The notes under the pieces: generated by a model | Told to the model about the DNA's origin: nothing | Seen by the model: the letters and a program-made list of their open reading frames with translations, nothing else | The model's database searches: none | Shown: positions 25,138 to 33,063 of the stretch, in pieces | Numbering within the stretch: position 1 is the first letter of the stretch | Layout: every line of letters begins with the position of its first letter | Made by a program: the position numbers and the translations under genes | Assembly: GCF_026343185.1 (NCBI RefSeq) | Contig: NZ_JAPEMA010000003.1 | Location: forward strand, 310,001-374,000 | DNA: 64,000 bases | Direction of reading: 5' to 3' | Source of the DNA: Streptomyces sp. NBC_00091 | GTDB taxonomy: Bacteria; Actinomycetota; Actinomycetes; Streptomycetales; Streptomycetaceae

Positions 25138-28100
25138 ATGACCTCGTGGCAAGACGGATGGGTGAAAAGAAGGACGATGGCTGAAGACACGCGTGGTTCC
25201 CTCCCGGGCAGTGGCGTGCCTGCCGACAACCGGATCGCTGTCGTCGGCCTGTCCTGCCGCCTCCCCCAGGCGCCGGACCCGGACGCCCTGTGGCGGCTGC
25301 TGAGCGACGGTGTCGACGCCATCACCCCCGTGCCCGAGGACCGCTGGGACGCCACCGCGTTCTACGACCCGGACCCCTCCGTGCCCGGCCGTACGAACAG
25401 CCGCTGGGGCGGCCACCTCGACCGTGTCGACACCTTCGACCCGGCCTTCTTCGGGATCTCCCCGCGCGAGGCCGCCGCGATGGACCCGCAGCAGCGCCTG
25501 GTGCTGGAGCTGGGCTGGGAGGCCCTCGAGCAGGAGGACGTGCTGCGCCGGGCCTGCGAGCGGGCCGGCGTCGACCCGCTCCACGTCCAGTACGTGGAAC
25601 TGCACGGCACCGGCACCGCCGTCGGCGACCCGGTCGAGGCCGCCGCGCTCGGCGCCGTCCTCGGTACGGGCCGGGCGGCGGACCGGCCGCTGCTCGTCGG
25701 CTCCGCCGTCGAGGCCGTGCACCCGCTGCCGTACACCGTCTCCGGCACCACCCCGGACGCCCTGCGCGCCCAGGCCCGGCAGCTGCGCACCTGGCTCGGG
25801 GAGAACTCCGGCGCGCGGCCGCAGGAGCTGAGCCGGGCGCTCGCCGCCACCCGTACGGCCTTCGAACACCGGGCGGTGGTCGTCGCCGCGGACCGGGAGG
25901 AGCTGGCCCGGGGGCTGGACGCCCTCGCCCGGGACCAGCGGGCCGCGGGCCTGGTGCGGGGGACCGCGACGCAGGGGCGGGACCTGGCCGTCCTCTTCAC
26001 CGGTCACGGCAGCCAGCGCCTCGGCATGGGACGCGGCCTGTACGAGGCCTTCCCCGTGTTCGCCGAAGCCTTCGACGCCGTCTGCGCCGAACTGGGCGGC
26101 GGGATCAAGGAGGCCGTCTTCGGCGAGGACGCCGACGCCCTGAACCGCACCGGGACCACCCAGCCCGCCCTCTTCGCCGTCGAGGTCGCCCTCTACCGAC
26201 TGGTCGAGTCCTGGGGTGTCGTGCCGAAGTTCGTCGGCGGGCACTCGGTCGGCGAGATCGCCGCCGCGCACGTCGCTGGCGTGCTGTCCCTCAAGGACGC
26301 GGCCGTACTCGTCACCGCGCGCGGCAGGCTGATGGAGGCCCTCCCCGAGGGCGGAGTCATGGTCTCCGTCCAGGCCGGCGAAGAGCAGGTCAGCCCGCTG
26401 CTGGTGCCCGGCGTCGCCATCGCCGCCGTCAACGGGCCCAAGGCCGTGGTCATCTCGGGTGCGCGGGCCGCCGTACAGGACGTGGTCGTCCAGCTCGCGG
26501 AGCAGGACATCAAGTCCAAGGCCCTGCGCGTCAGTCACGCCTTCCACTCCCCCCTCATGGACCCGATGTTGGAGGAGTTCCGGCAGGCCATCGCCGCCCT
26601 GGACTTCCGGCAGCCGGACATCACCTTCGTCTCCGCGCTCACCGGCGGCATCGTCTCCGAGGAGATCGCCCGCCCGGACTACTGGGTGAACCACGTCCGC
26701 GAAGCCGTCCGCTTCCACGACGCCATCCGCACCCTCGAAGCCGAAGGGGCGGCAGCCGTACTGGAGTTGGGCCCCGACGGGGTCCTCACCGCCATGGCCC
26801 GACCCTGCCTCACCGACGAGGGCGCCGCCGTCCTGGTCCCCTCCCTGCGCCGGCAGGGCGACGAGGTCCGGGCGCTGCTCACCGCGACCGCGAGCCTGTA
26901 CGCCCACGGCGCCCTCGGCCGGCTGCCGCTCGGGATCCCCGACGGCCCGGCGCTGTTCGGGCTGCCGACGTACGCCTTCCAGCACGAGCCGTACTGGCTG
27001 GAGAACGCGCCCGGCGCGGGCGGGGCCGGTACCTCCGGGATGGCGGCGACGGGGCATCCGCTGGCCGCGTTCCGCCTGGACCTGCCGGAGGCGGGGGCCG
27101 TGCTGTTCACGGGTACGGTCTCGGCGCGCAGCCACCCGGAGTTCGCCGCGTCCGGTGGTGTGCCGGTGGCGGCGCTCGTCGAGGCGGCCCTCGCGGTGGG
27201 CGGCGCGGTCGGGGTGCCGGAGGTCGAGGAGGCCTCCGCCGAGGCGGCGCTGGTACTGCCCGAGCGGGGCGGGGTCGGGCTGCAGCTGCTGGCCGAGGCC
27301 CCCGACGAGGCGGGCCGGCGGCGGCTGACGGTGGCCTCCCGGGCGGAGGGCGCCGACGGGGAGGAGCCGTGGGTGCGGCACCTGACGGCGGTGCTGGCGC
27401 CCGGGCGGGCGCCGGGGCGGGCGCCGGGGCGGGCGCCGGGGCGGGCGCCGGCCTTCGGCCCCGTCGAGTGGCCGCCGCAGGGCGCGGAGCGGCTGGAGGA
27501 GGCCGAGGAGCACCCGGCGGTGGAGCGGGCCTGGCGGCGCGGCGAGGAGTTCCTCGCGGAGGTCGAACTGCCCGCCGCCCTGCACGGGCAGGCCGGGGCG
27601 TACGCCCTGCACCCCGCGCTGCTGGAGGCCGCGCTGCACCCCGTGCTGGCCGCGGGGGAGGGCTCTTCGGCGGCCCTGGCCTGGAGCGGTACGGCCCTGT
27701 ACGCGACCGGGGCGACCTCCCTGCGGGTGCGTGCGGTGCGCGGCGCGTTCGGGGTGGTGGCGCTGGAGCTGGCCGACGTGCGGGGCGGTGCGGTGGCCGC
27801 GGCGACCGTGACCCTGTCCGAGGCGCCGGACGGCGGGCGCGGCGGACGGCCCGTCACCCCGCTGCGGCTGGTGTGGGAGCGGGCGGCCGAGGCCCCCGAG
27901 CCGGCCCCGGGCCTGCGGCGGGCGCTGCTCGGCGTACCGGGCGGCGGATACGGCCCGTCGCCGCTGCCGGACTGCGACGAGGCGCCCGCGTACACCGGTC
28001 TGCCCGCGCTGCTCGCGGTGGCGGCGGACGGCGGCCCGCTGCCGGAACTGGTCCTGGCCCGCTGCGCGCAGCCCGTCGCGGGGGCCGAGGTGTGCGGCCC

Positions 28101-30201
28101 GGGTGTGGTGGCGGCGGTGGCCGGGGCCCGGGAGCTGGTCGGCGCCTGGCTCGCGGAGGAGCGGTGCGCCGGCTCGGTGCTCGCGGTCGTCACCGGCGGC
28201 GCCGAGGAGGTGCTGCCCGGGGAGGGCGTCGCCGATCTGGCCGGGGCGGCCGTACGCGGCTTCGTACGCTCGGTGCAGGCGAGGCTCGCCGGTGCGGGCG
28301 GGGGCCGCGTCATCCTGGTGGACGTGGACGACAGCGACGCGAGCCGCAAGGCCCTGGTGCGGGCGCTGGGCGGCGGTGAGCCGGAGCTGGCCCTGCGCGA
28401 CGGTGTCGCGTACGCGCGGCGCCTGGTGCGGGCCGAACCCGCCCTGCCCGGGGTGCCCGCCGGCGGGCCGGACACGGTCCGGCTCGGCGGTGCGGTCGAC
28501 GGGCCGCGCGCCGAGGAGAGCGTGCGGCACCTGGTGGAGGAGCACGGCGTACGGCTGGTCGGGCCCGGGGAGGAAGCGGCTGCGGTCGTGCACCTCACCG
28601 GCCCGGACTGCCCCTCGCTGGAGGCCTCGGTCGATGCCGCGCTCGCCCTGGACGGGCACACGACCCCGCTGGCGTTCGTCACCACCGTCGGGGCGGCCGT
28701 CGGCGGGGCCGGCGCCGAGGACGGCGCGGTGCTGGGCTCGTTCCTCACAGCGCTGGCCGCCCGCCGCCGTGCGGCCGGGCTGCCGGCCGCCGTCCTGGGC
28801 TGGGGCGCGGACGCCGACGGCCTCCCGGCGGGGCTGGCGGCGCCGGCCGGCGGGGACGGCGCGGCCCTGCTCGGGCACGCCCTCGCGCGGAGCCTGAGCC
28901 TGGTCGCGGCCCGCGCCGACGCGGGCGCGCTGCGCGCCGCCGGGCGGCCCGTGCCGGCGCTGCTGCGGACCCTGGTCGCCGAGCGGCCCCGCCGGGCGGC
29001 CAACCGGGAGGCCAACCGGCCGTCCGACGGCGGGCTTTCGCCGCGCGAGCGGCTGGCGGCGCTGCCCGCCGGGGAGCGGGAGCGGGCGCTGACGGGCCTG
29101 GTGCGCGCCCACGTGGCCGGTGCGCTGGGGCACTCCGACCCCGAGGCGCTGTCGGTGGAGCGGTCCTTCACCGAGCTGGGCTTCCAGTTGCTGACCGCCC
29201 TCCAGCTGGCGCGTTCGCTGCGCGAGGCCACCGGGCTGACGCTGGCCCCGGTCACGGTGTTCGACCACCCGTCGGTGACCCGGCTGGCCGGGCACCTGGC
29301 GGGACTGCTCGCGGAGCGGGACCCGGCGGGCGGATCAGCGGCGGGCGGATCAGCGGCGGGCGGATCAGCGGCGGGCGGGCCCTCGCCCGCACCATCGGCC
29401 GGGGGCACCTTCGCGGGGCTGCTGCGCGGCGCCCACGCGCAGGGCCGTACCGCCGAGGGCGCGGCCCTGCTGATGGCGGCGGCGGAGCTGCTGCCCGGCT
29501 ACGACTCGCGGGCCGGGGTGGAGCAGTGGCCGGCCGCGGCGCGGCTGGCGCCGGGGCGGGAGGGGGCCGCGGGGCTGTTCGCGTTCCCCTCGCTGGGCGC
29601 GGCCTCCGGCCCGCACGAGTTCCTCGCGCTGGCGGCGGCCCTGGACGGCCGGCGGGGTCTGACGGTGCTCGCACACCCCGGCTTCGCGGGCGATCCGGTG
29701 CTGCCGCGCAGCCGGCAGGCGCTGGTACGGGCCCAGGCGGAGGCGGTGGCCGAGGCCGCGGGCGGTACCCGTCCGGTGCTGCTGGGGCACTCCTCCGGCG
29801 GGTGGATCGCGCACGCCGTGGCCCGGGAGCTGCTGGAGATCGGCCATGAGGCGGCGGCGGTGGTGCTGCTCGACACGTACGCGCGGGGCGAGAACCGGCA
29901 CGGCCTGGCGGTGCTGACGGAGCGTCTGCTGGACGCGGACAGCCCGCTGGGGGTGCCGGACGACGCCCGGCTCCTCGCGATGGGCGGCCACCTGCGGGTG
30001 TTCGCCGACTGGGCGCCCGAGCCGGCGGCGGCGCCCACGCTGCTGGTGCGCGCGTCGGCGTCCGCGGCCTCGGCCGCGGGCGGCTGGGAGTACGCCGACC
30101 ACCTGGCGGAGGTGGACGGCGACCACTTCTCGCTGCTGGGCGCGGACGCGGGCGCAGTGGCGGACACCGTGGACAGCTGGCTGCGGGAGGTGACCGCCTG
30201 A
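25138..30201 (+). CDS. Degenerate modular polyketide synthase (KS*-AT-DH*-KR*-ACP*-TE)
   Basis: An uninterrupted 1687-residue type I PKS module. KS (about 31-195) starts normally (RIAVVGLSCRLP) but jumps from LGWEALE to ACERAGVDPLHVQ, losing about 190 residues with the active-site Cys, and again after PLLVGSAVE, losing the NIGH His region; only HGTGT remains. AT (283-600) is intact: GHSVG at 368-372, HAFH at 467-470, predicting malonyl-CoA. DH (about 638-900) lacks the HxxxG histidine. The KR region (about 905-1225) lacks GGTGxLG and the catalytic Tyr. ACP (1305-1390) has GFQLL where GFDSL is expected, so the phosphopantetheine serine is Leu1351. TE (1424-1687) keeps Ser1552 (GHSSG), Asp1579 and His1663. 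ATG at 25177 or GTG at 25162 are alternative starts. It overlaps the PptH-like gene by one base. Confidence 0.85.
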   Translation: MTSWQDGWVKRRTMAEDTRGSLPGSGVPADNRIAVVGLSCRLPQAPDPDALWRLLSDGVDAITPVPEDRWDATAFYDPDPSVPGRTNSRWGGHLDRVDTFDPAFFGISPREAAAMDPQQRLVLELGWEALEQEDVLRRACERAGVDPLHVQYVELHGTGTAVGDPVEAAALGAVLGTGRAADRPLLVGSAVEAVHPLPYTVSGTTPDALRAQARQLRTWLGENSGARPQELSRALAATRTAFEHRAVVVAADREELARGLDALARDQRAAGLVRGTATQGRDLAVLFTGHGSQRLGMGRGLYEAFPVFAEAFDAVCAELGGGIKEAVFGEDADALNRTGTTQPALFAVEVALYRLVESWGVVPKFVGGHSVGEIAAAHVAGVLSLKDAAVLVTARGRLMEALPEGGVMVSVQAGEEQVSPLLVPGVAIAAVNGPKAVVISGARAAVQDVVVQLAEQDIKSKALRVSHAFHSPLMDPMLEEFRQAIAALDFRQPDITFVSALTGGIVSEEIARPDYWVNHVREAVRFHDAIRTLEAEGAAAVLELGPDGVLTAMARPCLTDEGAAVLVPSLRRQGDEVRALLTATASLYAHGALGRLPLGIPDGPALFGLPTYAFQHEPYWLENAPGAGGAGTSGMAATGHPLAAFRLDLPEAGAVLFTGTVSARSHPEFAASGGVPVAALVEAALAVGGAVGVPEVEEASAEAALVLPERGGVGLQLLAEAPDEAGRRRLTVASRAEGADGEEPWVRHLTAVLAPGRAPGRAPGRAPGRAPAFGPVEWPPQGAERLEEAEEHPAVERAWRRGEEFLAEVELPAALHGQAGAYALHPALLEAALHPVLAAGEGSSAALAWSGTALYATGATSLRVRAVRGAFGVVALELADVRGGAVAAATVTLSEAPDGGRGGRPVTPLRLVWERAAEAPEPAPGLRRALLGVPGGGYGPSPLPDCDEAPAYTGLPALLAVAADGGPLPELVLARCAQPVAGAEVCGPGVVAAVAGARELVGAWLAEERCAGSVLAVVTGGAEEVLPGEGVADLAGAAVRGFVRSVQARLAGAGGGRVILVDVDDSDASRKALVRALGGGEPELALRDGVAYARRLVRAEPALPGVPAGGPDTVRLGGAVDGPRAEESVRHLVEEHGVRLVGPGEEAAAVVHLTGPDCPSLEASVDAALALDGHTTPLAFVTTVGAAVGGAGAEDGAVLGSFLTALAARRRAAGLPAAVLGWGADADGLPAGLAAPAGGDGAALLGHALARSLSLVAARADAGALRAAGRPVPALLRTLVAERPRRAANREANRPSDGGLSPRERLAALPAGERERALTGLVRAHVAGALGHSDPEALSVERSFTELGFQLLTALQLARSLREATGLTLAPVTVFDHPSVTRLAGHLAGLLAERDPAGGSAAGGSAAGGSAAGGPSPAPSAGGTFAGLLRGAHAQGRTAEGAALLMAAAELLPGYDSRAGVEQWPAAARLAPGREGAAGLFAFPSLGAASGPHEFLALAAALDGRRGLTVLAHPGFAGDPVLPRSRQALVRAQAEAVAEAAGGTRPVLLGHSSGGWIAHAVARELLEIGHEAAAVVLLDTYARGENRHGLAVLTERLLDADSPLGVPDDARLLAMGGHLRVFADWAPEPAAAPTLLVRASASAASAAGGWEYADHLAEVDGDHFSLLGADAGAVADTVDSWLREVTA
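27401..27450 (+). repeat. 12-nt tandem repeat, four copies (Gly-Arg-Ala-Pro)
   Basis: Four perfect copies of a 12-nt unit within the degenerate DH region encode GRAP repeats (residues about 756-771). It is a simple slippage expansion. Confidence 0.8.
29325..29380 (+). repeat. 15-nt tandem repeat in the ACP-TE linker
   Basis: Three to four copies of GCGGGCGGATCAGCG encode an AGGSA linker between the ACP and TE regions. All copies preserve the reading frame. Confidence 0.8.
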
Positions 30202-31052
30202 TGGCGGCCCCGGCCCGGCGGCTGCTCGCCGTATCCGATCTGCACGTGGTGCACGCGGAGAACCGCAGGCTGCTGGAGGAGCGGATCGTGCCGGGGTCGC
30301 CCGGGGACTGGCTGCTGGTGGCCGGGGACGTCAGCGAGACGGCGTCCGAGATCGAGTGGGCCCTCGGGCTGCTGCGGGACCGGTTCGCGCGGGTGGTGTG
30401 GTGCCCGGGCAACCACGACCTGTGGACCCCGAACGACGATGCGGTGCAGCTGCGCGGGGAGCCCCGCTACCGGTACCTGGTGGAGATGTGCCGGCGGCTG
30501 GGGGTGCTCACGCCGGAGGACCCGTACCCGGTGTGGGAGGGGCCGGGCGGGCCGGTGGTGGTGGCTCCGCTGTTCACGCACTACGACTACTCGTTCCGCG
30601 ATCCGGCGCTGACGAAGCAGGAGTCGCTGGCCGCCGCCCACGCCTCGGGGGTGGTGTGCACGGACGAGTTCCTGCTGCACCCGGACCCGTACCCGGACAT
30701 GGACAGCTGGTGCCGGGCCCGGGTGGCGGCGACGGCGGAGCGGCTGGACGCGGTGGACCCGGCGCTGAGCACCGTACTTGTGAACCACTATCCGCTGGTG
30801 CGGGAGCCCACCGACATCCTGCGCTACCCGCAGTTCGCGCAGTGGTGCGGGACCACGCTCACCGCGGACTGGCACCTGCGCTACCGGGCGGCGGCCGTGG
30901 TGTACGGGCATCTGCACATCCCCCGCACGACGTACCACGACGGGGTGCGCTTCGACGAGGTGTCCATCGGCTATCCGCGCGAGCGCAGGCAGCGCGGACT
31001 GCCGCGCGGGGTGCTGCGGGACGTCCTGCGGCCGCGCGAGGACGGGGCCTGA
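30201..31052 (+). CDS. Metallophosphoesterase, PptH-like (phosphopantetheinyl hydrolase family)
   Basis: A 283-residue calcineurin-like phosphoesterase with all metal-binding motifs: DLH (13-15), GDV (42-44), GNHD (70-73), NHY (195-197) and GHLH (236-239). The whole sequence, including ENRRLLEE, CRRLGVLTPEDPYPVW, VCTDEFLLHPDPYP and QFAQWCGTTLTADWH, resembles what I recall of mycobacterial PptH (Rv2795c), which removes 4'-phosphopantetheine from holo-carrier proteins. The ATG overlaps the PKS stop as TGATG, so it is translated with the degenerate PKS whose ACP has lost the attachment serine. Usually this family sits beside a phosphopantetheinyl transferase; none is seen here. The assignment to PptH is by memory of the family. 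Confidence 0.82.
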   Translation: MAAPARRLLAVSDLHVVHAENRRLLEERIVPGSPGDWLLVAGDVSETASEIEWALGLLRDRFARVVWCPGNHDLWTPNDDAVQLRGEPRYRYLVEMCRRLGVLTPEDPYPVWEGPGGPVVVAPLFTHYDYSFRDPALTKQESLAAAHASGVVCTDEFLLHPDPYPDMDSWCRARVAATAERLDAVDPALSTVLVNHYPLVREPTDILRYPQFAQWCGTTLTADWHLRYRAAAVVYGHLHIPRTTYHDGVRFDEVSIGYPRERRQRGLPRGVLRDVLRPREDGA

Positions 31053-31064
31053 CAACGGCCCGCA

Positions 31065-31802
31065 TCATGACGGGGCGGACCGGCTGGTCCGCCCCGTGTC
31101 GCGTTCCTGCCGCCATTCCTCGGCCGCCCGGATCATGGTCCGGCCGACGTGCTCGAAGAAGTCGCCGATGTCCTGCATACGGGTTCCGGCGGGGGTGGCC
31201 GCGCCGAGGGTCCGCGCGCTGCGGCGGGCGAAGTCGGCCAGCATGGCGTTCTGGCGGGCGCTGGCCATCCAGCCGCGGAACCAGGCGTCGGCGTCGATGA
31301 CGTACCGGTCGCGCCGCCGGCCGGGCTCGCGTTCGCGCCGGATGAGTTCCTGCTGCTCGAGTTCGCCGACGGCCTTGGAGATGGAGGCGGGGCTGACCTG
31401 GAGGCGCTCGGCCAGTTCGGTCGCGGTCAGGCTGCCGCCGTCGGTGACGTAGAGGGAGGTCAGTACCCGGGCCGTCATCCGCGGCAGCCCCGTACCGACC
31501 ATCATCGCGGTGAACTGTTCCTCCAGTTCGCGCACGGCCCCCGGGTCGTGCCCGTGCGCGGCGTCGTCCACGGCCGGCGCGGCCGGGGCCGGGCCCTGCC
31601 TGCTGCGGCGGGCCCGCCCGACGGTCGCCCGGTGCGCGGTGTCGGCCCGGTATGCGGCGGGGCCGCCGTTGCGGGCCACCTCCCGGGTGACGGTGGAGAC
31701 GGGCCGGTCCAGGCGGACGGCGATCTCGGTGTAGGTGAGTCCTCCCACCAGTCCCTCGGCGATCTCCCGCCGCTCCTCGTGCGTCAGTCTGCCTCCGGGC
31801 AC
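31065..31802 (-). CDS. HTH regulator: Tra8-like HTH plus MarR/GbsR domain
   Basis: About 245 residues. The N-terminus (RLTHEERREIAEGLVGG, YTEIAVRLDRPVSTVTREV) resembles the HTH of IS30-type transposases, and the C-terminal half is a MarR/GbsR-like winged helix (LTATELAERLQVSPASISKA, REPGRRRDRYVID). I chose GTG at 31802 because GGAGG lies 8 nt upstream; an in-frame ATG at 31916 would place palindromic sites inside the gene. It is divergent from a membrane protein gene, separated by two inverted repeats that are probable operators. The two-HTH layout is common in Streptomyces. The ligand is unknown. Confidence 0.8.
   Translation of the reverse strand: MPGGRLTHEERREIAEGLVGGLTYTEIAVRLDRPVSTVTREVARNGGPAAYRADTAHRATVGRARRSRQGPAPAAPAVDDAAHGHDPGAVRELEEQFTAMMVGTGLPRMTARVLTSLYVTDGGSLTATELAERLQVSPASISKAVGELEQQELIRREREPGRRRDRYVIDADAWFRGWMASARQNAMLADFARRSARTLGAATPAGTRMQDIGDFFEHVGRTMIRAAEEWRQERDTGRTSRSAPS
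31070..31097. terminator. Bidirectional hairpin terminator
   Basis: A perfect 12-bp stem (ACGGGGCGGACC / GGTCCGCCCCGT) with a GGCT loop lies just after the phosphoesterase stop. It overlaps the last codons of the convergent HTH regulator, so it can serve both. Confidence 0.7.
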
Positions 31803-31872
31803 CGGCCCTGCCTCCGTCGTGTCGTGCCGTGTTCCTCGTATGGGGCCAGTATTGCTTTCGATAGCAGCCCAT

Positions 31873-31899
31873 TGCAAATCACCTGAGGCTGCATTTGCA
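31873..31899. promoter_or_regulatory. Inverted repeat TGCAAAT/ATTTGCA
   Basis: TGCAAAT (31873-31879) and ATTTGCA (31893-31899) are perfect arms 13 nt apart, with another ATTGCAAA about 15 nt further on. They lie upstream of the preferred regulator start and are candidate operator sites. Confidence 0.45.
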
Positions 31900-31975
31900 T
31901 TCAGCTCCACGTCCATTGCAAAACTTCAAGGCCACGACCTGCACCTTTCCACCCCACACGCGCTTTTTGATTGAC

Positions 31976-32009
31976 GGATAACTGAAAGCAATTTAGCTTT
32001 TAGTTATCC
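31976..32009. promoter_or_regulatory. Long palindrome, probable operator
   Basis: GGATAACT (31976-31983) and AGTTATCC (32002-32009) are perfect arms, extended inward by AAAGC/GCTTT, forming a near-perfect palindrome of about 35 nt in an AT-rich island. It ends 17 nt before the membrane protein gene, whose AAGGAG site follows directly, so a bound protein would block that promoter or leader. Confidence 0.6.
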
Positions 32010-32026
32010 GCGAACAAGGAGCCCCG

Positions 32027-33016
32027 ATGATTTCCCTCCTCACCCCGCTACGCACCTGGCACCGGCCGCTGCTGGTCTGCGCCGCGCTCATGCTCGGCCT
32101 CGTGCTCGTCTCCGGCGTGGGGCTCGTGGTCGACGGCCGGACCCTGCTGGACGAGCCGGTGTGGGTGAAGCCGCTCAAGTTCGGCTTCGCCTTCGCCCTC
32201 TACGCCGGCACGCTGGCCTGGCTGCTGACGAAGCTCACCAGGGGAAGGCGGCTGGGCCGGTGGGTGGGCACCGTCTTCGCGGTGGCCGCGACCCTGGAGG
32301 TCGGCGCCATCACGGTGCAGGCGGCACGCGGCACCTTCAGCCACTTCAACGCCGACCAGAGCGACCCGGTCACCCTGGCCCTCGTCCCGCTCCTGAGCTT
32401 CGGCGTGCTGGTCATCGTCATCGCGCAGCTGGTCCTCGCGGTCGTCGTACTGATCCAGCGCACCGGCGGGGCCGCGCTGAAGCGGGCGATCCGCGCCGGG
32501 CTGGCGCTGGCCACCTTCGGGATGCTCGTACCGGTCTTCTGGATGGTCACCGAGGTCCACGCCCGTACGGTGACCGACGCCAACGGCCGCTCCGTGCCGA
32601 TGTACCAGGGCCACGGCATCGGCGACCCCGACGGCCACGGCATGCCCCTGACCAACTGGAGCGCGACCGGCGGCGACTTCCGGGTACCCCACTTCTTCGC
32701 CCTGCACGGCATCCAGGTCCTCCTCCTGGTCACCGCGGTACTGGCCGCGCTGGCCGCCAGGCACGTCTGGCTGCGCGACGAGAAGGTACGGGCCCGCCTG
32801 GTCGGCAGCGCCACCCTCGGCTACACCGGGCTCGTCGCGGTGGTGACCTGGCAGGCGTGGCGCGGCCAGTCCCTGATCCACCCGGACCCCGCAACCCTCC
32901 TCGCCCTCGCCGTGGTGCTGCTGCTCACGGCGGCCACCACCGCGCGGGTGATCATCACCGCCAGGCGCCGCGCGGCCACGGCCCGGGCCTTCGAACTCCC
33001 CGAGATGGCGCGCTGA
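32027..33016 (+). CDS. Predicted multi-spanning membrane protein
   Basis: A 329-residue protein with seven or eight hydrophobic segments, for example LLVCAALMLGLVLVSGVGLV, TVFAVAATLEVGAITVQA and ALVPLLSFGVLVIVIAQLVL, and a central loop with several histidines (MYQGHGIGDPDGHGMP, VPHFFALHGIQ). The histidine-rich pairing is reminiscent of haem- or metal-binding membrane proteins, but I do not recognise the family. ATG start with AAGGAG. It is controlled by the divergent HTH regulator and is followed 47 nt later by a serine hydrolase gene on the same strand. Confidence 0.75.
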   Translation: MISLLTPLRTWHRPLLVCAALMLGLVLVSGVGLVVDGRTLLDEPVWVKPLKFGFAFALYAGTLAWLLTKLTRGRRLGRWVGTVFAVAATLEVGAITVQAARGTFSHFNADQSDPVTLALVPLLSFGVLVIVIAQLVLAVVVLIQRTGGAALKRAIRAGLALATFGMLVPVFWMVTEVHARTVTDANGRSVPMYQGHGIGDPDGHGMPLTNWSATGGDFRVPHFFALHGIQVLLLVTAVLAALAARHVWLRDEKVRARLVGSATLGYTGLVAVVTWQAWRGQSLIHPDPATLLALAVVLLLTAATTARVIITARRRAATARAFELPEMAR

Positions 33017-33063
33017 CCGCCCTCCCACCCCTGCCCGCCGAACCCCTCGAAAGGAAGCCCGCC

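Noticed and set aside
24783..25355. 190-residue minus-strand frame over the lpdA-PKS gap
   Set aside because: Ser/Arg/Gly-rich and overlapping the start of the PKS; no supporting motif.
25087..29295. 1402-residue open frame antisense to the degenerate PKS
   Set aside because: Low-complexity Gly/Arg/Pro-rich translation typical of frames opposite GC-rich genes; the sense frame has clear PKS domains.
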